A stretch of 64,000 nt of DNA, from contig JAVEYB010000005.1 of NCBI GenBank assembly GCA_034003725.1, positions 132,831 through 196,830 on the forward strand. Direction: 5' to 3'. Of this stretch, positions 16,814 through 24,071 are shown piece by piece. This DNA comes from Candidatus Zixiibacteriota bacterium (GTDB taxonomy: Bacteria; Zixibacteria; MSB-5A5; GN15; FEB-12). How positions within the stretch are numbered: position 1 is the stretch's first letter; each line of letters begins with the position of its first letter. The notes under the pieces are model-generated. The model had not been told where the DNA came from. It made no database searches and saw nothing but the letters and a program-made list of their open reading frames with translations. Position numbers and translations under genes: made by a program.

Positions 16814-17206
16814 ATGAAGCTGCATCGCCTGAAGAAGTGCCCCCGATGCAAGGAGTGGTTTTCGTGGTCATCGATCATCAACGATCCTGCAATCCGCCCG
16901 CTGGGGCTCAATGTCGATCCCGAGAATCACGAACATGGTTACCTCCATTTCTTTCACGCGATGCCGACGTGCCAGACGGCGTTTGTCATTCCCACGCGGG
17001 AGATAAGTCCGGCGATCATTGCACGGCCGCAGGTCCCGAGGTCGGGGAGGCCGGGTTCTTGTCCGGGGCACTGCACCGATGTGGTCGATTTGACCCCGTG
17101 CGGGCCCGAATGCAGCTTCGCTCCGATCCGCCGGCTGTTTCTGGAGATTTTCGACAATGACGCGAGGGTCGGAGACAGGGCGCTCTCGTTTGAACTCGCG
17201 GGGTGA
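16814..17206 (+). CDS. Cys-rich putative zinc-binding protein, first of a tandem pair
   Basis: 130 residues from ATG 16814 (GAGGGG upstream). I do not recognise the family. It opens with KKCPRCKEWFSW, an apparent zinc knuckle, continues with PLGLNVDPENHEHGYLHFFH, and has a C-terminal cluster GSCPGHCTDVVDLTPCGPEC. It aligns along its length with the next gene, but the middle CxxC of that paralogue (CAGC) has become MPTC here, so one ligand is lost. The pair sits between rplS and rnhB, which are usually adjacent. Role unknown; a small metal-binding or redox protein is a guess. Confidence 0.75.
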   Translation: MKLHRLKKCPRCKEWFSWSSIINDPAIRPLGLNVDPENHEHGYLHFFHAMPTCQTAFVIPTREISPAIIARPQVPRSGRPGSCPGHCTDVVDLTPCGPECSFAPIRRLFLEIFDNDARVGDRALSFELAG

Positions 17207-17274
17207 ATTCCGGAGCAGACGCAGGAAAGTGAGTACCTCGGCCTGCGGAGTGCGTTGAATTGGTCGATACAATG

Positions 17275-17685
17275 ATTATGGACAACGCCAGGCCCATGCC
17301 GAGTGATGAAACACGGCTCAAGCAATGCCCGTGCTGCGGGCGATGGATTACGCTCGGCGACTTCCTCACCAACTCCGAGGTGGAGCCGATCGGCATGTCG
17401 ATCGACCCGGAAGACGCCACTCTCAATTACTATTATTTCAACCACGAGTGCGCCGGTTGCGGCACGACATTCCTGGTGGATGTGATGGCATTTCGCACGT
17501 GTATTGAAGAACCGATACCGCAGAATATACTGACAGGCACTGCCGACTGCGCGGGGCACTGCACGCATATCGAAGACCTCGCGGTGTGCCGGAACGAGTG
17601 CCGCTACGCTCCATTCCGCCGGTTTCTGCTGAGAATGCGAGAGAAACCTGGCAACCGCCGGACACACCGCGCCGCCCGGCGGTGA
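17275..17685 (+). CDS. Cys-rich putative zinc-binding protein, second of a tandem pair
   Basis: 136 residues; ATG 17275 is chosen (an earlier in-frame start at 17260 is possible). It is a paralogue of the preceding gene. Three Cys clusters are visible: KQCPCCGRW near the N-terminus, HECAGCGTTF in the middle and ADCAGHCTHIEDLAVCRNEC near the C-terminus, followed by a basic tail. The first two CxxC pairs could form one rubredoxin-like zinc site. The shared pattern of the pair is C-x2-C, P-[IL]-G-[ML]-x-[IV]-D-P-E, GHCT, DL and C-x3-C. No function can be assigned. Confidence 0.78.
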   Translation: MMDNARPMPSDETRLKQCPCCGRWITLGDFLTNSEVEPIGMSIDPEDATLNYYYFNHECAGCGTTFLVDVMAFRTCIEEPIPQNILTGTADCAGHCTHIEDLAVCRNECRYAPFRRFLLRMREKPGNRRTHRAARR

Positions 17686-17692
17686 CAATAGC

Positions 17693-18286
17693 TCAGCCCC
17701 TCTTTTCCATCCGCATCGCCGTGAATGTCGTGTTGCCGTACTTGCGGCGCTGCAGGATTTCGAACCCTTCCAGCCGAAGATGTTTCACCTCGGACGTATC
17801 GTGCTGACACAGTATGAGCGTATCGGGGGTCGCGATGGTGGTGCGCCGGATGATTTCCAGGGTGCGGTCAATCCAGCCCTGGTATTGGGGCGGCGCCACC
17901 ATAATGATATCAAACTGCTCCCCCGTGTCGGCCAGCGATGGCACCGCCCAGCGCACGTCGGCCTCGAGGCATCGTAACCGGTCGGCGATATTGAACTGCC
18001 CGGCCTGCGCATTGATGGCGGCTGCCAGTGCGGGATGCAGCTCCACACCGACCGCAGTGGCTACCCCCCGGGAAACGGACTCAAACAAGTACGATCCGGT
18101 TCCGCTGAACAAATCGAGGTAGCGAGCGTCCTCGAGATATGGCTTGAGAAAGTCGAAGATAGACTTTCTCAGACGACTCAGCGGCGGGCGCGTAATCCCC
18201 AAATCCGGCGCGGTGATGCGTCGGCCCTTCAGTGTGCCGGCAATGATCGTGAACTCAAACTGCGGCGTTTCAGACTGTTTTTTCAT
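17693..18286 (-). CDS. RsmD-like RNA methyltransferase with an altered catalytic motif
   Basis: 197 residues, antisense to its neighbours. It resembles 16S rRNA (G966-N2)-methyltransferase RsmD: IIAGTLKGRRITAPD at the N-terminus (RsmD IIGGQWRGRKL), the SAM site YLDLFSGTGSYLFESVSRG and an acidic VGVELHP. The catalytic motif IV, normally DPPF/Y, reads VAPPQY, so the Asp is Ala, and the usual PTxDRxRE is PPLSRLRKS. It may be a divergent methyltransferase or an inactive relative. The ATG at 18286 is preceded by AGGGAA. It separates rplS from rnhB. Confidence 0.85.
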   Translation of the reverse strand: MKKQSETPQFEFTIIAGTLKGRRITAPDLGITRPPLSRLRKSIFDFLKPYLEDARYLDLFSGTGSYLFESVSRGVATAVGVELHPALAAAINAQAGQFNIADRLRCLEADVRWAVPSLADTGEQFDIIMVAPPQYQGWIDRTLEIIRRTTIATPDTLILCQHDTSEVKHLRLEGFEILQRRKYGNTTFTAMRMEKRG

Positions 18287-18372
18287 TTCCCTGCCATTTC
18301 CGGCGGACGGACCGGCTCCGCAAAGTAAGAAATCTCGCGTAACAAGTCGATACTGTGAATACGTGAAATTTG

Positions 18373-18401
18373 TTGAAATCGAACCCTGCGTGAGGTATGT
18401 A
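18373..18401 (+). promoter_or_regulatory. Promoter of rnhB, predicts a leaderless mRNA
   Basis: TTGAAA (18373-18378), 17 bases, TATGTA (18396-18401), then 7 bases to the rnhB ATG at 18409. No Shine-Dalgarno is present in those bases. Confidence 0.55.
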
Positions 18402-18408
18402 GAACCAA

Positions 18409-19080
18409 ATGGCTCACCCTACCACGTCAAGATCGCGACTGGCCGCGTTCGATGCTGAGATCGACATAGAGTTCATGCTTCGTGAGCGCGGGTACAAGAA
18501 TCTCTGCGGAGTGGATGAAGCCGGGCGCGGCCCCCTGGCCGGGCCGGTGGTGGCGGCTGCGGTCATCCTGCCGACAGACTGCGCAATCGAGGGATTGCAG
18601 GACTCCAAGCAGTTGACCGCGGACCAGCGCGACCGTCTGTTCGAAGAACTCGCCGACGATTCCATCGTCTCGGCGGTCGGCATTATGGATCATGCCGCGA
18701 TCGATACGATGAATATCCTTCGGGCCAGCCTGATGGCGATGCGCAAAGCGGTACTGGACCTGGCGCAGACACCCGACGTCGTGCTGGTGGACGGCACATT
18801 TGCGGTGCCGAATCTCAGCCAGCCGCAGTACGCTATCGTCAAGGGCGACAGCCGGTGTCGCGCGATCGCCGCGGCCTCGATTGTGGCGAAAGTCACCCGC
18901 GACCGCATCATGTCGCGCTACCAGGACATCTACCCCCACTTTTCTTTTGCCGCCCACAAAGGGTACCCCACGGCCGAGCATCTTCGGGAACTGCGGGAAT
19001 TTGGTCCCTGCGATATACACCGGCGCTCGTTTCGCCCGGTCGCCGAAATGCTCGATCAGTATGAGCTCTTCAAAGGATAA
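18409..19080 (+). CDS. rnhB: Ribonuclease HII
   Basis: 223 residues. RNase HII removes ribonucleotides and RNA primers from DNA. The catalytic set is present: GVDEAGRGPLAGPVVAAAV carries the first Asp and Glu, LVDGTF the next Asp, and RDRIM and YPHFSFAAHKGYPT follow as in the family. About 20 extra residues precede the core. It overlaps yraN by 20 bases. Its own promoter sits right at the start codon, unlike the usual rplS-rnhB read-through. Confidence 0.96.
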   Translation: MAHPTTSRSRLAAFDAEIDIEFMLRERGYKNLCGVDEAGRGPLAGPVVAAAVILPTDCAIEGLQDSKQLTADQRDRLFEELADDSIVSAVGIMDHAAIDTMNILRASLMAMRKAVLDLAQTPDVVLVDGTFAVPNLSQPQYAIVKGDSRCRAIAAASIVAKVTRDRIMSRYQDIYPHFSFAAHKGYPTAEHLRELREFGPCDIHRRSFRPVAEMLDQYELFKG

Positions 19081-19444
19081 GAAAAAACCACCTTCCCGGC
19101 AGCAGCGCGTGGGTCGTCGATACGAAGATCAGGCGGCGGCGTTTTATCAGCGGCAGGGGTTTGCGATTGTGGCGCGCAACTGGCGAAGCGGCCACAAGGA
19201 GATTGACCTGATTGTCCGCCGCGCCGAACTGCTGGTGTTTGTCGAGGTGAAAGCGTCGATGTCGCAGGAATTCGGTCACCCGGCGGCCCGGATCGACGCG
19301 ACCAAAATGAAAAACCTGTCTTCCGCGGCGCAAGCCTACATGGTCGAAGAAGGAATCGATACCTGCGACTGCCGCTTTGATGTGGTGACGTTCTTCGAGG
19401 GACGACTCGAACATTACCCCGACGCTTTTCCGTTCACCGATTAG
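19061..19444 (+). CDS. YraN (UPF0102) family endonuclease-fold protein
   Basis: 127 residues from ATG 19061, inside the end of rnhB. The core RRYEDQAAAFYQRQGFAIVARNWR, then GHKEIDLIVRR and LVFVEVKASMSQEFG matches the UPF0102 family, which has a Holliday-junction-resolvase-like fold with E, D and ExK residues kept here (EIDLI, VEVK). No function has been firmly established. The linkage rnhB-yraN is widespread in bacteria. Confidence 0.93.
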   Translation: MSSSKDKKKPPSRQQRVGRRYEDQAAAFYQRQGFAIVARNWRSGHKEIDLIVRRAELLVFVEVKASMSQEFGHPAARIDATKMKNLSSAAQAYMVEEGIDTCDCRFDVVTFFEGRLEHYPDAFPFTD

Positions 19445-19522
19445 ATCGCGGCAGAGGCGGAATGCGTGGTGGCGGAACCCAACCGGCCGTCAGGCATGGC
19501 TTCGGTCATGACGGCGGGATGT

Positions 19523-19912
19523 CTACTCGTAGCCGGACGTATCCGGGTGTGCGGCTACCCCTCCCCGCTCCAGTGCGATTAGCGAGTCGACACAGGTGTT
19601 GACCCGCTTGGTAAACGCCGACGGGTCATCGTCGGAGTTCTCGTACCGGCGAAGAAAGCGCGTCAGTTGGTCATCGGTCAGGTCGTGGGCGGACAGCAGG
19701 GAGTCGCGGTAGGTTTCGTACCGGGCGGGATCGTGGCGGTACCTGGTCGCGGCGACCCATAGCTGGGCGGTTACCAGCGCGTTGTCGAGTTCGGCCCGGG
19801 CAGTCGCGCGTTCGCGTTGTTGGTCGTAGAAGCGCCATCCAAACCACCCGGCAGCGATCAGGACAAAGGGCAGAATTCGTTTAAACCAGATAATGTGGGG
19901 CCAACTTTCCAT
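19523..19912 (-). CDS. Small membrane-anchored protein, DUF4296-like pattern
   Basis: 129 residues with an uncleaved N-terminal anchor (IIWFKRILPFVLIAAGWFGW). The outside part is helical. Its stretch RYETYRDSLLSAHDLTDDQLTRF and then FTKRVNTCVDSL resembles the pattern of DUF4296 lipoproteins of Bacteroidetes, but this is a visual impression only. It has its own promoter, divergent from ispG. Function unknown. Confidence 0.7.
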   Translation of the reverse strand: MESWPHIIWFKRILPFVLIAAGWFGWRFYDQQRERATARAELDNALVTAQLWVAATRYRHDPARYETYRDSLLSAHDLTDDQLTRFLRRYENSDDDPSAFTKRVNTCVDSLIALERGGVAAHPDTSGYE

Positions 19913-19940
19913 TGATTTTCTGCGTTACAGGTATAAATTA
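19913..19940 (+). promoter_or_regulatory. Promoter candidate of ispG
   Basis: TTGATT (19913-19918), 16 bases, TAAATT (19935-19940). It overlaps the divergent promoter for the gene ending at 19523. Confidence 0.4.
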
Positions 19941-19964
19941 CGTGCTCGTTTGACCCCGGTCAAG
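19936..19964 (-). promoter_or_regulatory. Promoter of the gene at 19523-19912
   Basis: On the minus strand TTGACC (19964-19959), 17 bases, TAATTT (19941-19936), about 24 bases before the ATG. Its -10 shares bases with the -10 of the ispG promoter, so the two may compete. Confidence 0.5.
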
Positions 19965-19972
19965 GAAACTGC

Positions 19973-21064
19973 ATGGAACTGACGTATCCCATACAACGGC
20001 GCAAGAGCCGCGCGGTCAAGATCGGCGACGTTATTATCGGCGGCGGTTTTCCGATCGCGATCCAGTCGATGACCACGACGGACACGCGCAACGTGGACGC
20101 CACGGTCAAGCAGGTCACCGACCTGTTTGAGGCGGGCTGTGATATCGTGCGGCTGTCCGTGCTCAACCACCAGGCTGCCGACTGCCTGCCCGCGATCCGC
20201 GAGCGGATAACGGGGCCGCTGGTCGCGGACATTCATTTCCAATACAAGCTCGCGCTGAAGGCGATCGAGTCCGGGTTCGACAAGATACGGATCAATCCCG
20301 GGAATATCGGCGCGGAGTGGAAGGTACGCGAAGTCACCAAAGCCGCCCAGGAGCGGGAGATTCCCATCCGTATCGGCGTCAACTCGGGGTCGCTGCCGGA
20401 GGATGTGCTCGCCAGGCACGGTCACGACGATCCGCGCGGGTTTGTCGAGGCGGCGCTCCGCGAGGTGCATATTCTCGAAGATATGAATTTCGAGAATATC
20501 GTTATTTCGGTGAAATCCACCAATACGCATACGGCGTTCTGGGCGTACCACATGCTGGCCCGGGAGTGCGACTATCCCCTGCATATCGGGATAACCGAGT
20601 CGGGAATTCTCGAGACGGGTACGATCAAGTCTTCGGTGGGGATCGGGGCGATCCTGATGACCGGTATCGGGGATACGATTCGTGTGTCGCTGGCGGCGGA
20701 CCCGATTCACGAACCGCGAGTCGCCAAACAGATTCTGACTTCGTGCGGTCTTGGTCCGGACGGGGTCGAGGTGATTGCCTGCCCGACGTGCGGAAGGTGC
20801 CAGATCGACATGATCCCGCTGGCCGAGTCCATCTCGGCCAAGACGCGTCATATCAAAAAACCGCTGAAAGTGGCAGTTATGGGCTGCGCGGTGAACGGTC
20901 CCGGGGAGGCGAAGGCGGCCGATGTCGGGATTGCCGGGGGCGCGGGTCAGGGGATGATTATCAAAAAGGGCGAGGTGGTAGCCCGATTCAAGGAAGCGGA
21001 GCTGGAGAGTCGGCTTCTGGACGAGATTGAATCGATGACGGGAGAGAAGATTCCCCGGGGGTGA
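19973..21064 (+). CDS. ispG: 4-hydroxy-3-methylbut-2-en-1-yl diphosphate synthase IspG (GcpE)
   Basis: 363 residues, close to the E. coli length. IspG is the penultimate enzyme of the MEP isoprenoid pathway and uses a [4Fe-4S] cluster. The ligands C270 and C273 (ACPTCGRCQ) and C305 (GCAVNGPGE) fall at the same numbers as in E. coli. The TIM-barrel start reads GGGFPIAIQSMTTTDT. It shows the MEP route is used here. A terminator follows directly. The other isp genes are not in the window. Confidence 0.98.
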   Translation: MELTYPIQRRKSRAVKIGDVIIGGGFPIAIQSMTTTDTRNVDATVKQVTDLFEAGCDIVRLSVLNHQAADCLPAIRERITGPLVADIHFQYKLALKAIESGFDKIRINPGNIGAEWKVREVTKAAQEREIPIRIGVNSGSLPEDVLARHGHDDPRGFVEAALREVHILEDMNFENIVISVKSTNTHTAFWAYHMLARECDYPLHIGITESGILETGTIKSSVGIGAILMTGIGDTIRVSLAADPIHEPRVAKQILTSCGLGPDGVEVIACPTCGRCQIDMIPLAESISAKTRHIKKPLKVAVMGCAVNGPGEAKAADVGIAGGAGQGMIIKKGEVVARFKEAELESRLLDEIESMTGEKIPRG

Positions 21065-21087
21065 CGGGCGAATTGTCAGATATTGCC

Positions 21088-21119
21088 ACGGCCGCGGCAG
21101 CAACCGCGGCCGTTTTTTT
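21088..21119 (+). terminator. Rho-independent terminator after ispG
   Basis: ACGGCCGCGG and CCGCGGCCGT pair perfectly around CAGCAA and are followed by seven T. Confidence 0.93.
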
Positions 21120-21362
21120 ATGGGTGGGGCCGGCGGCCAAATATCGTAAAACAGGGTATATAAAATCCTCATTTTTAGACTGGCGTCGCGTGTATTTTTT
21201 ATGGATAATTTGCGTCTATTTTTTGGGCCGGGAATGCAACTCTTCCCCCGGAGATTGCGTACCCGGTTGAGTTGATTGTTTTGTGTAGAGCACGCGTCGG
21301 ACGGCGGCGGCCGGAGCCGACGCACAATCCAAAAACCCATAGTTCTTACGCGGAGTCCATTC

Positions 21363-21971
21363 ATGCAACACGGTTTGTTGTGTCGGATTCATGAAGGTCG
21401 ATTTTTTGCGGTGCTGTTGTGCGCCGGAGCGCTGGCGGTGCTTGCGTTCGTGGCTGCGTGCAGCACGACAGGCGAGGCCAAGACCGCGCAGTCCGATCCG
21501 GTGAAACGCGGCGAGTACCTGGTGACCGTGGGCGGCTGCCATGACTGCCATTCGCCGAAGGTGATGGTTGACGGCGTCCCGCAGCCGGATCCGACACGTC
21601 TGTTGTCGGGGCATCCGGCCAGCGAAACGATGCCGCCGCTTACGCCGGAGCCGTTTGATCCGCACGGCTGGATGGTGCGGACCAATCTCAATATAACGGC
21701 GTGGGCCGGGCCGTGGGGGATCTCCTATGCGGCCAACCTGACGCCTCATCAGGTGACCGGTTCAGGCGCCTGGACGGAGGAGTCATTCATCAAGGCCATG
21801 AGAACCGGGAAGCATCTCGGCGCCGGTCGGCCGATTCTGCCGCCGATGCCGTGGCAGAATTTGTCGAACATGCCGGAAGAGGACCTGAAGGCGATTTTCG
21901 CATATATGAAGTCGCTGCCGGCTATCGACAACATGGTACCGCAGCCGGTCCCCCCGGTGACCGCTCAGTAA
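21363..21971 (+). CDS. Cytochrome c lipoprotein, single heme
   Basis: 202 residues from ATG 21363; the frame is open further upstream but with no protein-like sequence. The N-terminal hydrophobic segment ends in the lipobox FVAAC, so the protein should be lipid-anchored in the periplasm. One heme site CHDCH lies in GGCHDCHSPK, typical of the class I cytochromes seen beside alcohol or aldehyde dehydrogenases. A Met in ILPPMPWQN is the likely sixth ligand. It is followed by its own terminator, so it is probably monocistronic. Electron donor and acceptor are unknown. Confidence 0.9.
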   Translation: MQHGLLCRIHEGRFFAVLLCAGALAVLAFVAACSTTGEAKTAQSDPVKRGEYLVTVGGCHDCHSPKVMVDGVPQPDPTRLLSGHPASETMPPLTPEPFDPHGWMVRTNLNITAWAGPWGISYAANLTPHQVTGSGAWTEESFIKAMRTGKHLGAGRPILPPMPWQNLSNMPEEDLKAIFAYMKSLPAIDNMVPQPVPPVTAQ

Positions 21972-22010
21972 CGATATTACCTGTCAGCGACGGGAGATGA
22001 ATCACACATG

Positions 22011-22047
22011 ACCCGCGGCGGCCCTTAACGGGCGGTCGCGGGTTTTT
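22011..22047 (+). terminator. Terminator after the cytochrome c gene
   Basis: CCCGCG (22012-22017) pairs with CGCGGG (22037-22042), with an inner GCCC/GGGC stem around TTAA, then TTTTT. Confidence 0.8.
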
Positions 22048-22098
22048 GTGTAATACATCGTCCCCCGGGCGAGCGCGCGGAAGGGCTGGGATTGATCC

Positions 22099-22128
22099 TT
22101 GACATCGAGCGGCCAACCAGACTAACTG
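22099..22128 (+). promoter_or_regulatory. Promoter of the DUF2231-like gene
   Basis: A consensus TTGACA (22099-22104), 18 bases, TAACTG (22123-22128), about 37 bases before the ATG. Confidence 0.5.
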
Positions 22129-22164
22129 TGCTCAGCACGCACCCGTCTTTCAAGGAGTCGAATC

Positions 22165-22641
22165 ATGAACGCGGCGCATCTTCATTTGATCTTTAATCAT
22201 GTACCGGTCATCGCGACTTTGTTCGGCTGCGGTTTTCTGCTGGTGGGCCTGCTGGCACGAAAGGACACGCTGATCCGGTCGGCTTTTGTGGTGTTTATCG
22301 TCGCCGCGGTCACGACCGTCCCCGCCTTCGTCAGCGGAGATGGGGCCGAGGACCTTATCGAACGCCTGCCGGGGATCGACGAGAAGTACATCCATGCGCA
22401 CGAGGAGGCGGGAGAAAAGGCGCTGGTGGTTATGATTGCAGTCGGCGTGCTTGCTGGTGCGGGGCTCTGGGTGTTTCGGTTCATGAACCGTCTTCGTATC
22501 ACCGCCGCGGTGATCATTCTGCTGGCCTCAATCGCCGCGGCCGGGTGGATGGCATACACGGCCAACCTCGGCGGAGAGATTCGTCATCCGGAAATCCGCC
22601 AGGATTTCGTACCACCGCCGCTCACGCCGGACGCAGGGTGA
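22165..22641 (+). CDS. DUF2231-like four-helix membrane protein
   Basis: 158 residues with AAGGAG upstream of the ATG. It begins MNAAHLHLIFNHVPVIATLFG, the His-rich pattern of DUF2231-type membrane proteins, and has four hydrophobic helices (about residues 10-30, 36-55, 82-102, 110-128). Further His residues occur in IHAHEEAGEKA and GEIRHPEI, which may bind heme or metal. It follows the cytochrome c gene but has its own promoter. The family is linked to redox proteins in several genomes; that is the only hint of function. Confidence 0.82.
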   Translation: MNAAHLHLIFNHVPVIATLFGCGFLLVGLLARKDTLIRSAFVVFIVAAVTTVPAFVSGDGAEDLIERLPGIDEKYIHAHEEAGEKALVVMIAVGVLAGAGLWVFRFMNRLRITAAVIILLASIAAAGWMAYTANLGGEIRHPEIRQDFVPPPLTPDAG

Positions 22642-22728
22642 TCGGGCTGAACGACCGGTCGTATACCCGTGAGACAACAGCGCAGCCCTGCATAGGCCGT
22701 GAGAGATCGCCAACAAATGCGACAGAAG

Positions 22729-22758
22729 AAGCCGCCCGGCAAACCAGGCGGCTTTTCT
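22729..22758 (+). terminator. Terminator after the DUF2231-like gene
   Basis: AAGCCGCC and GGCGGCTT pair around a 10-base loop, followed by TTCTG. It may also serve the decayed minus-strand gene just beyond. Confidence 0.8.
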
Positions 22759-22779
22759 GTCGGCTAAACAGAGTCGTGC

Positions 22780-23220
22780 TTAGAAGTTGAACCGTACACC
22801 TGACCAAACGATGATCATCGAACCGGTCCCTTCGGCGTAGACCCAGGGCTGGTTGTCGGTGAGGTCCGCGTAGTCGAGGTCGGCGGTCCAGACCACATTC
22901 GGGGCGAGGGTGAATTCGCCGCCGAATGTCAGCCGCATGAGGGTGTAGTCGGAATCGGAGTACCCGTTCATCTCTTCAAACGTGAAGTCCTGCCTGTTTC
23001 GTGTTCGTCGGTCAGCGCAGTCGTGATCGGCTGATACCGGAGTGCCTCCCGCTCGTAAAAAAACGTGAACGGAGCCGGCGAATTGCACAGGTCGCGACCG
23101 AGTATTTCGCGTCGGCGCGCTTCGAACGGGCCGCGCGAGGGTAGCTGTACCGGTTGATACGCTCGTACCCGGCCAGCACGGTCAAACCCGACCATGCGAT
23201 CCTCTCAGGGGGTGTGCTCC
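22780..23220 (-). pseudogene. Remnant of an outer-membrane beta-barrel gene
   Basis: On the minus strand three frames give successive pieces of one barrel. Around 23157-23220 the frame reads WSGLTVLAGYERINRYSY, typical alternating barrel strands; a second frame carries the middle; and the frame ending at 22780 reads LTFGGEFTLAPNVVWTADL and closes with VWSGVRFNF, ending in Phe as the BAM signal requires. No start codon or signal peptide remains, and at least two frame changes are needed. It lies just after a TetR gene, which probably once regulated it. Confidence 0.7.
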
Positions 23221-23247
23221 AGCTCCCTTGCGGTACTGCAGAGGAGT

Positions 23248-23838
23248 CTACTTGCGGAGGCCGCGTGCGTAAATCGGGACGTTGTTTGCGACCACCTCTT
23301 CGGGCCCGAACAACTTGCCTTGCATCCCCCGCCAGAGCGTCCGGCCCAGTGCGCAGTCGAACACCATCCCGATATAACAGCGGGCCGTGATTTCGTTGTT
23401 CTTTTCCACGATCGCCCCTGCCCGATACAGACGGTCGAGTTGCGCCGCGAGGAATCGCACGTATGTGCCGCGGATGACGTCGTAGACCTTCCGCGCCTTG
23501 GTGTGCTCCTTCAGGGCCGAAAACAGCAACAGGCGGTGCATATCATCGTGGCGGGTGAAGAACGTGATGACGTGCGTCGCGACCGCGTGCAAGAGCACTT
23601 CGACGTCATTCTCCGATTCCAGTCGCGCGAACAGCGGACCGCAATCCATCCGCTCCTCGAGCGAATCCAGCACCGCGTCGTAGATGGCGTCTTTGGATAC
23701 AAAATGCCGATACACCGCCGGTTCGGTGATGCCACAGACGCGGGCAAGTTCTTTAACCGTCACTTCGTCGAATCCCCGCCGGCTGAACAGTCGGGTCGCT
23801 TCCGCGACAAGTTGCGCTTTTCGGTCGATAGTCGACAT
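23248..23838 (-). CDS. TetR/AcrR-family transcriptional regulator
   Basis: 196 residues. The N-terminal helix-turn-helix is canonical (AATRLFSRRGFDEVTVKEL, then GITEPAVYRHFVSKD). The C-terminal ligand domain is helical and resembles those of efflux or lipid-stress regulators. A 14-bp palindrome lies 13 bases upstream and overlaps its -10, so it is probably autorepressed. Its downstream partner is only a decayed outer-membrane gene, so the regulon in this strain is not visible here. Confidence 0.92.
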   Translation of the reverse strand: MSTIDRKAQLVAEATRLFSRRGFDEVTVKELARVCGITEPAVYRHFVSKDAIYDAVLDSLEERMDCGPLFARLESENDVEVLLHAVATHVITFFTRHDDMHRLLLFSALKEHTKARKVYDVIRGTYVRFLAAQLDRLYRAGAIVEKNNEITARCYIGMVFDCALGRTLWRGMQGKLFGPEEVVANNVPIYARGLRK

Positions 23839-23851
23839 AGCAGTCCTTGTA

Positions 23852-23865
23852 AGTTAGGACTAACT
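23852..23865. promoter_or_regulatory. Operator candidate of the TetR-type regulator
   Basis: AGTTAG-GA-CTAACT, two perfect 6-base arms, overlapping the -10 element of the tetR promoter. This resembles the TTAGTTAG-type boxes of many TetR regulators. Confidence 0.65.
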
Positions 23866-23890
23866 AAACCAGATATCGTCAACCTGTCAA
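23861..23890 (-). promoter_or_regulatory. Promoter of the tetR gene
   Basis: On the minus strand TTGACA (23890-23885), 18 bases, TAGTTA (23866-23861), overlapped by the palindrome. Confidence 0.5.
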
Positions 23891-24071
23891 CGAAAATCGT
23901 CCGATTTATCTATTCTCGGGGCTGCAAATCGACCACTGTGATTCTATAACTAATTTATACGCAACAATATAAGAAATCCTCGCATGGTCTCGATGCGTTG
24001 CCGATGGCCGATAACGCCGCGCATTATGTGAAAAATATCACGAAATTGGGGCGGAGCGAAGGCGGCGCGAT

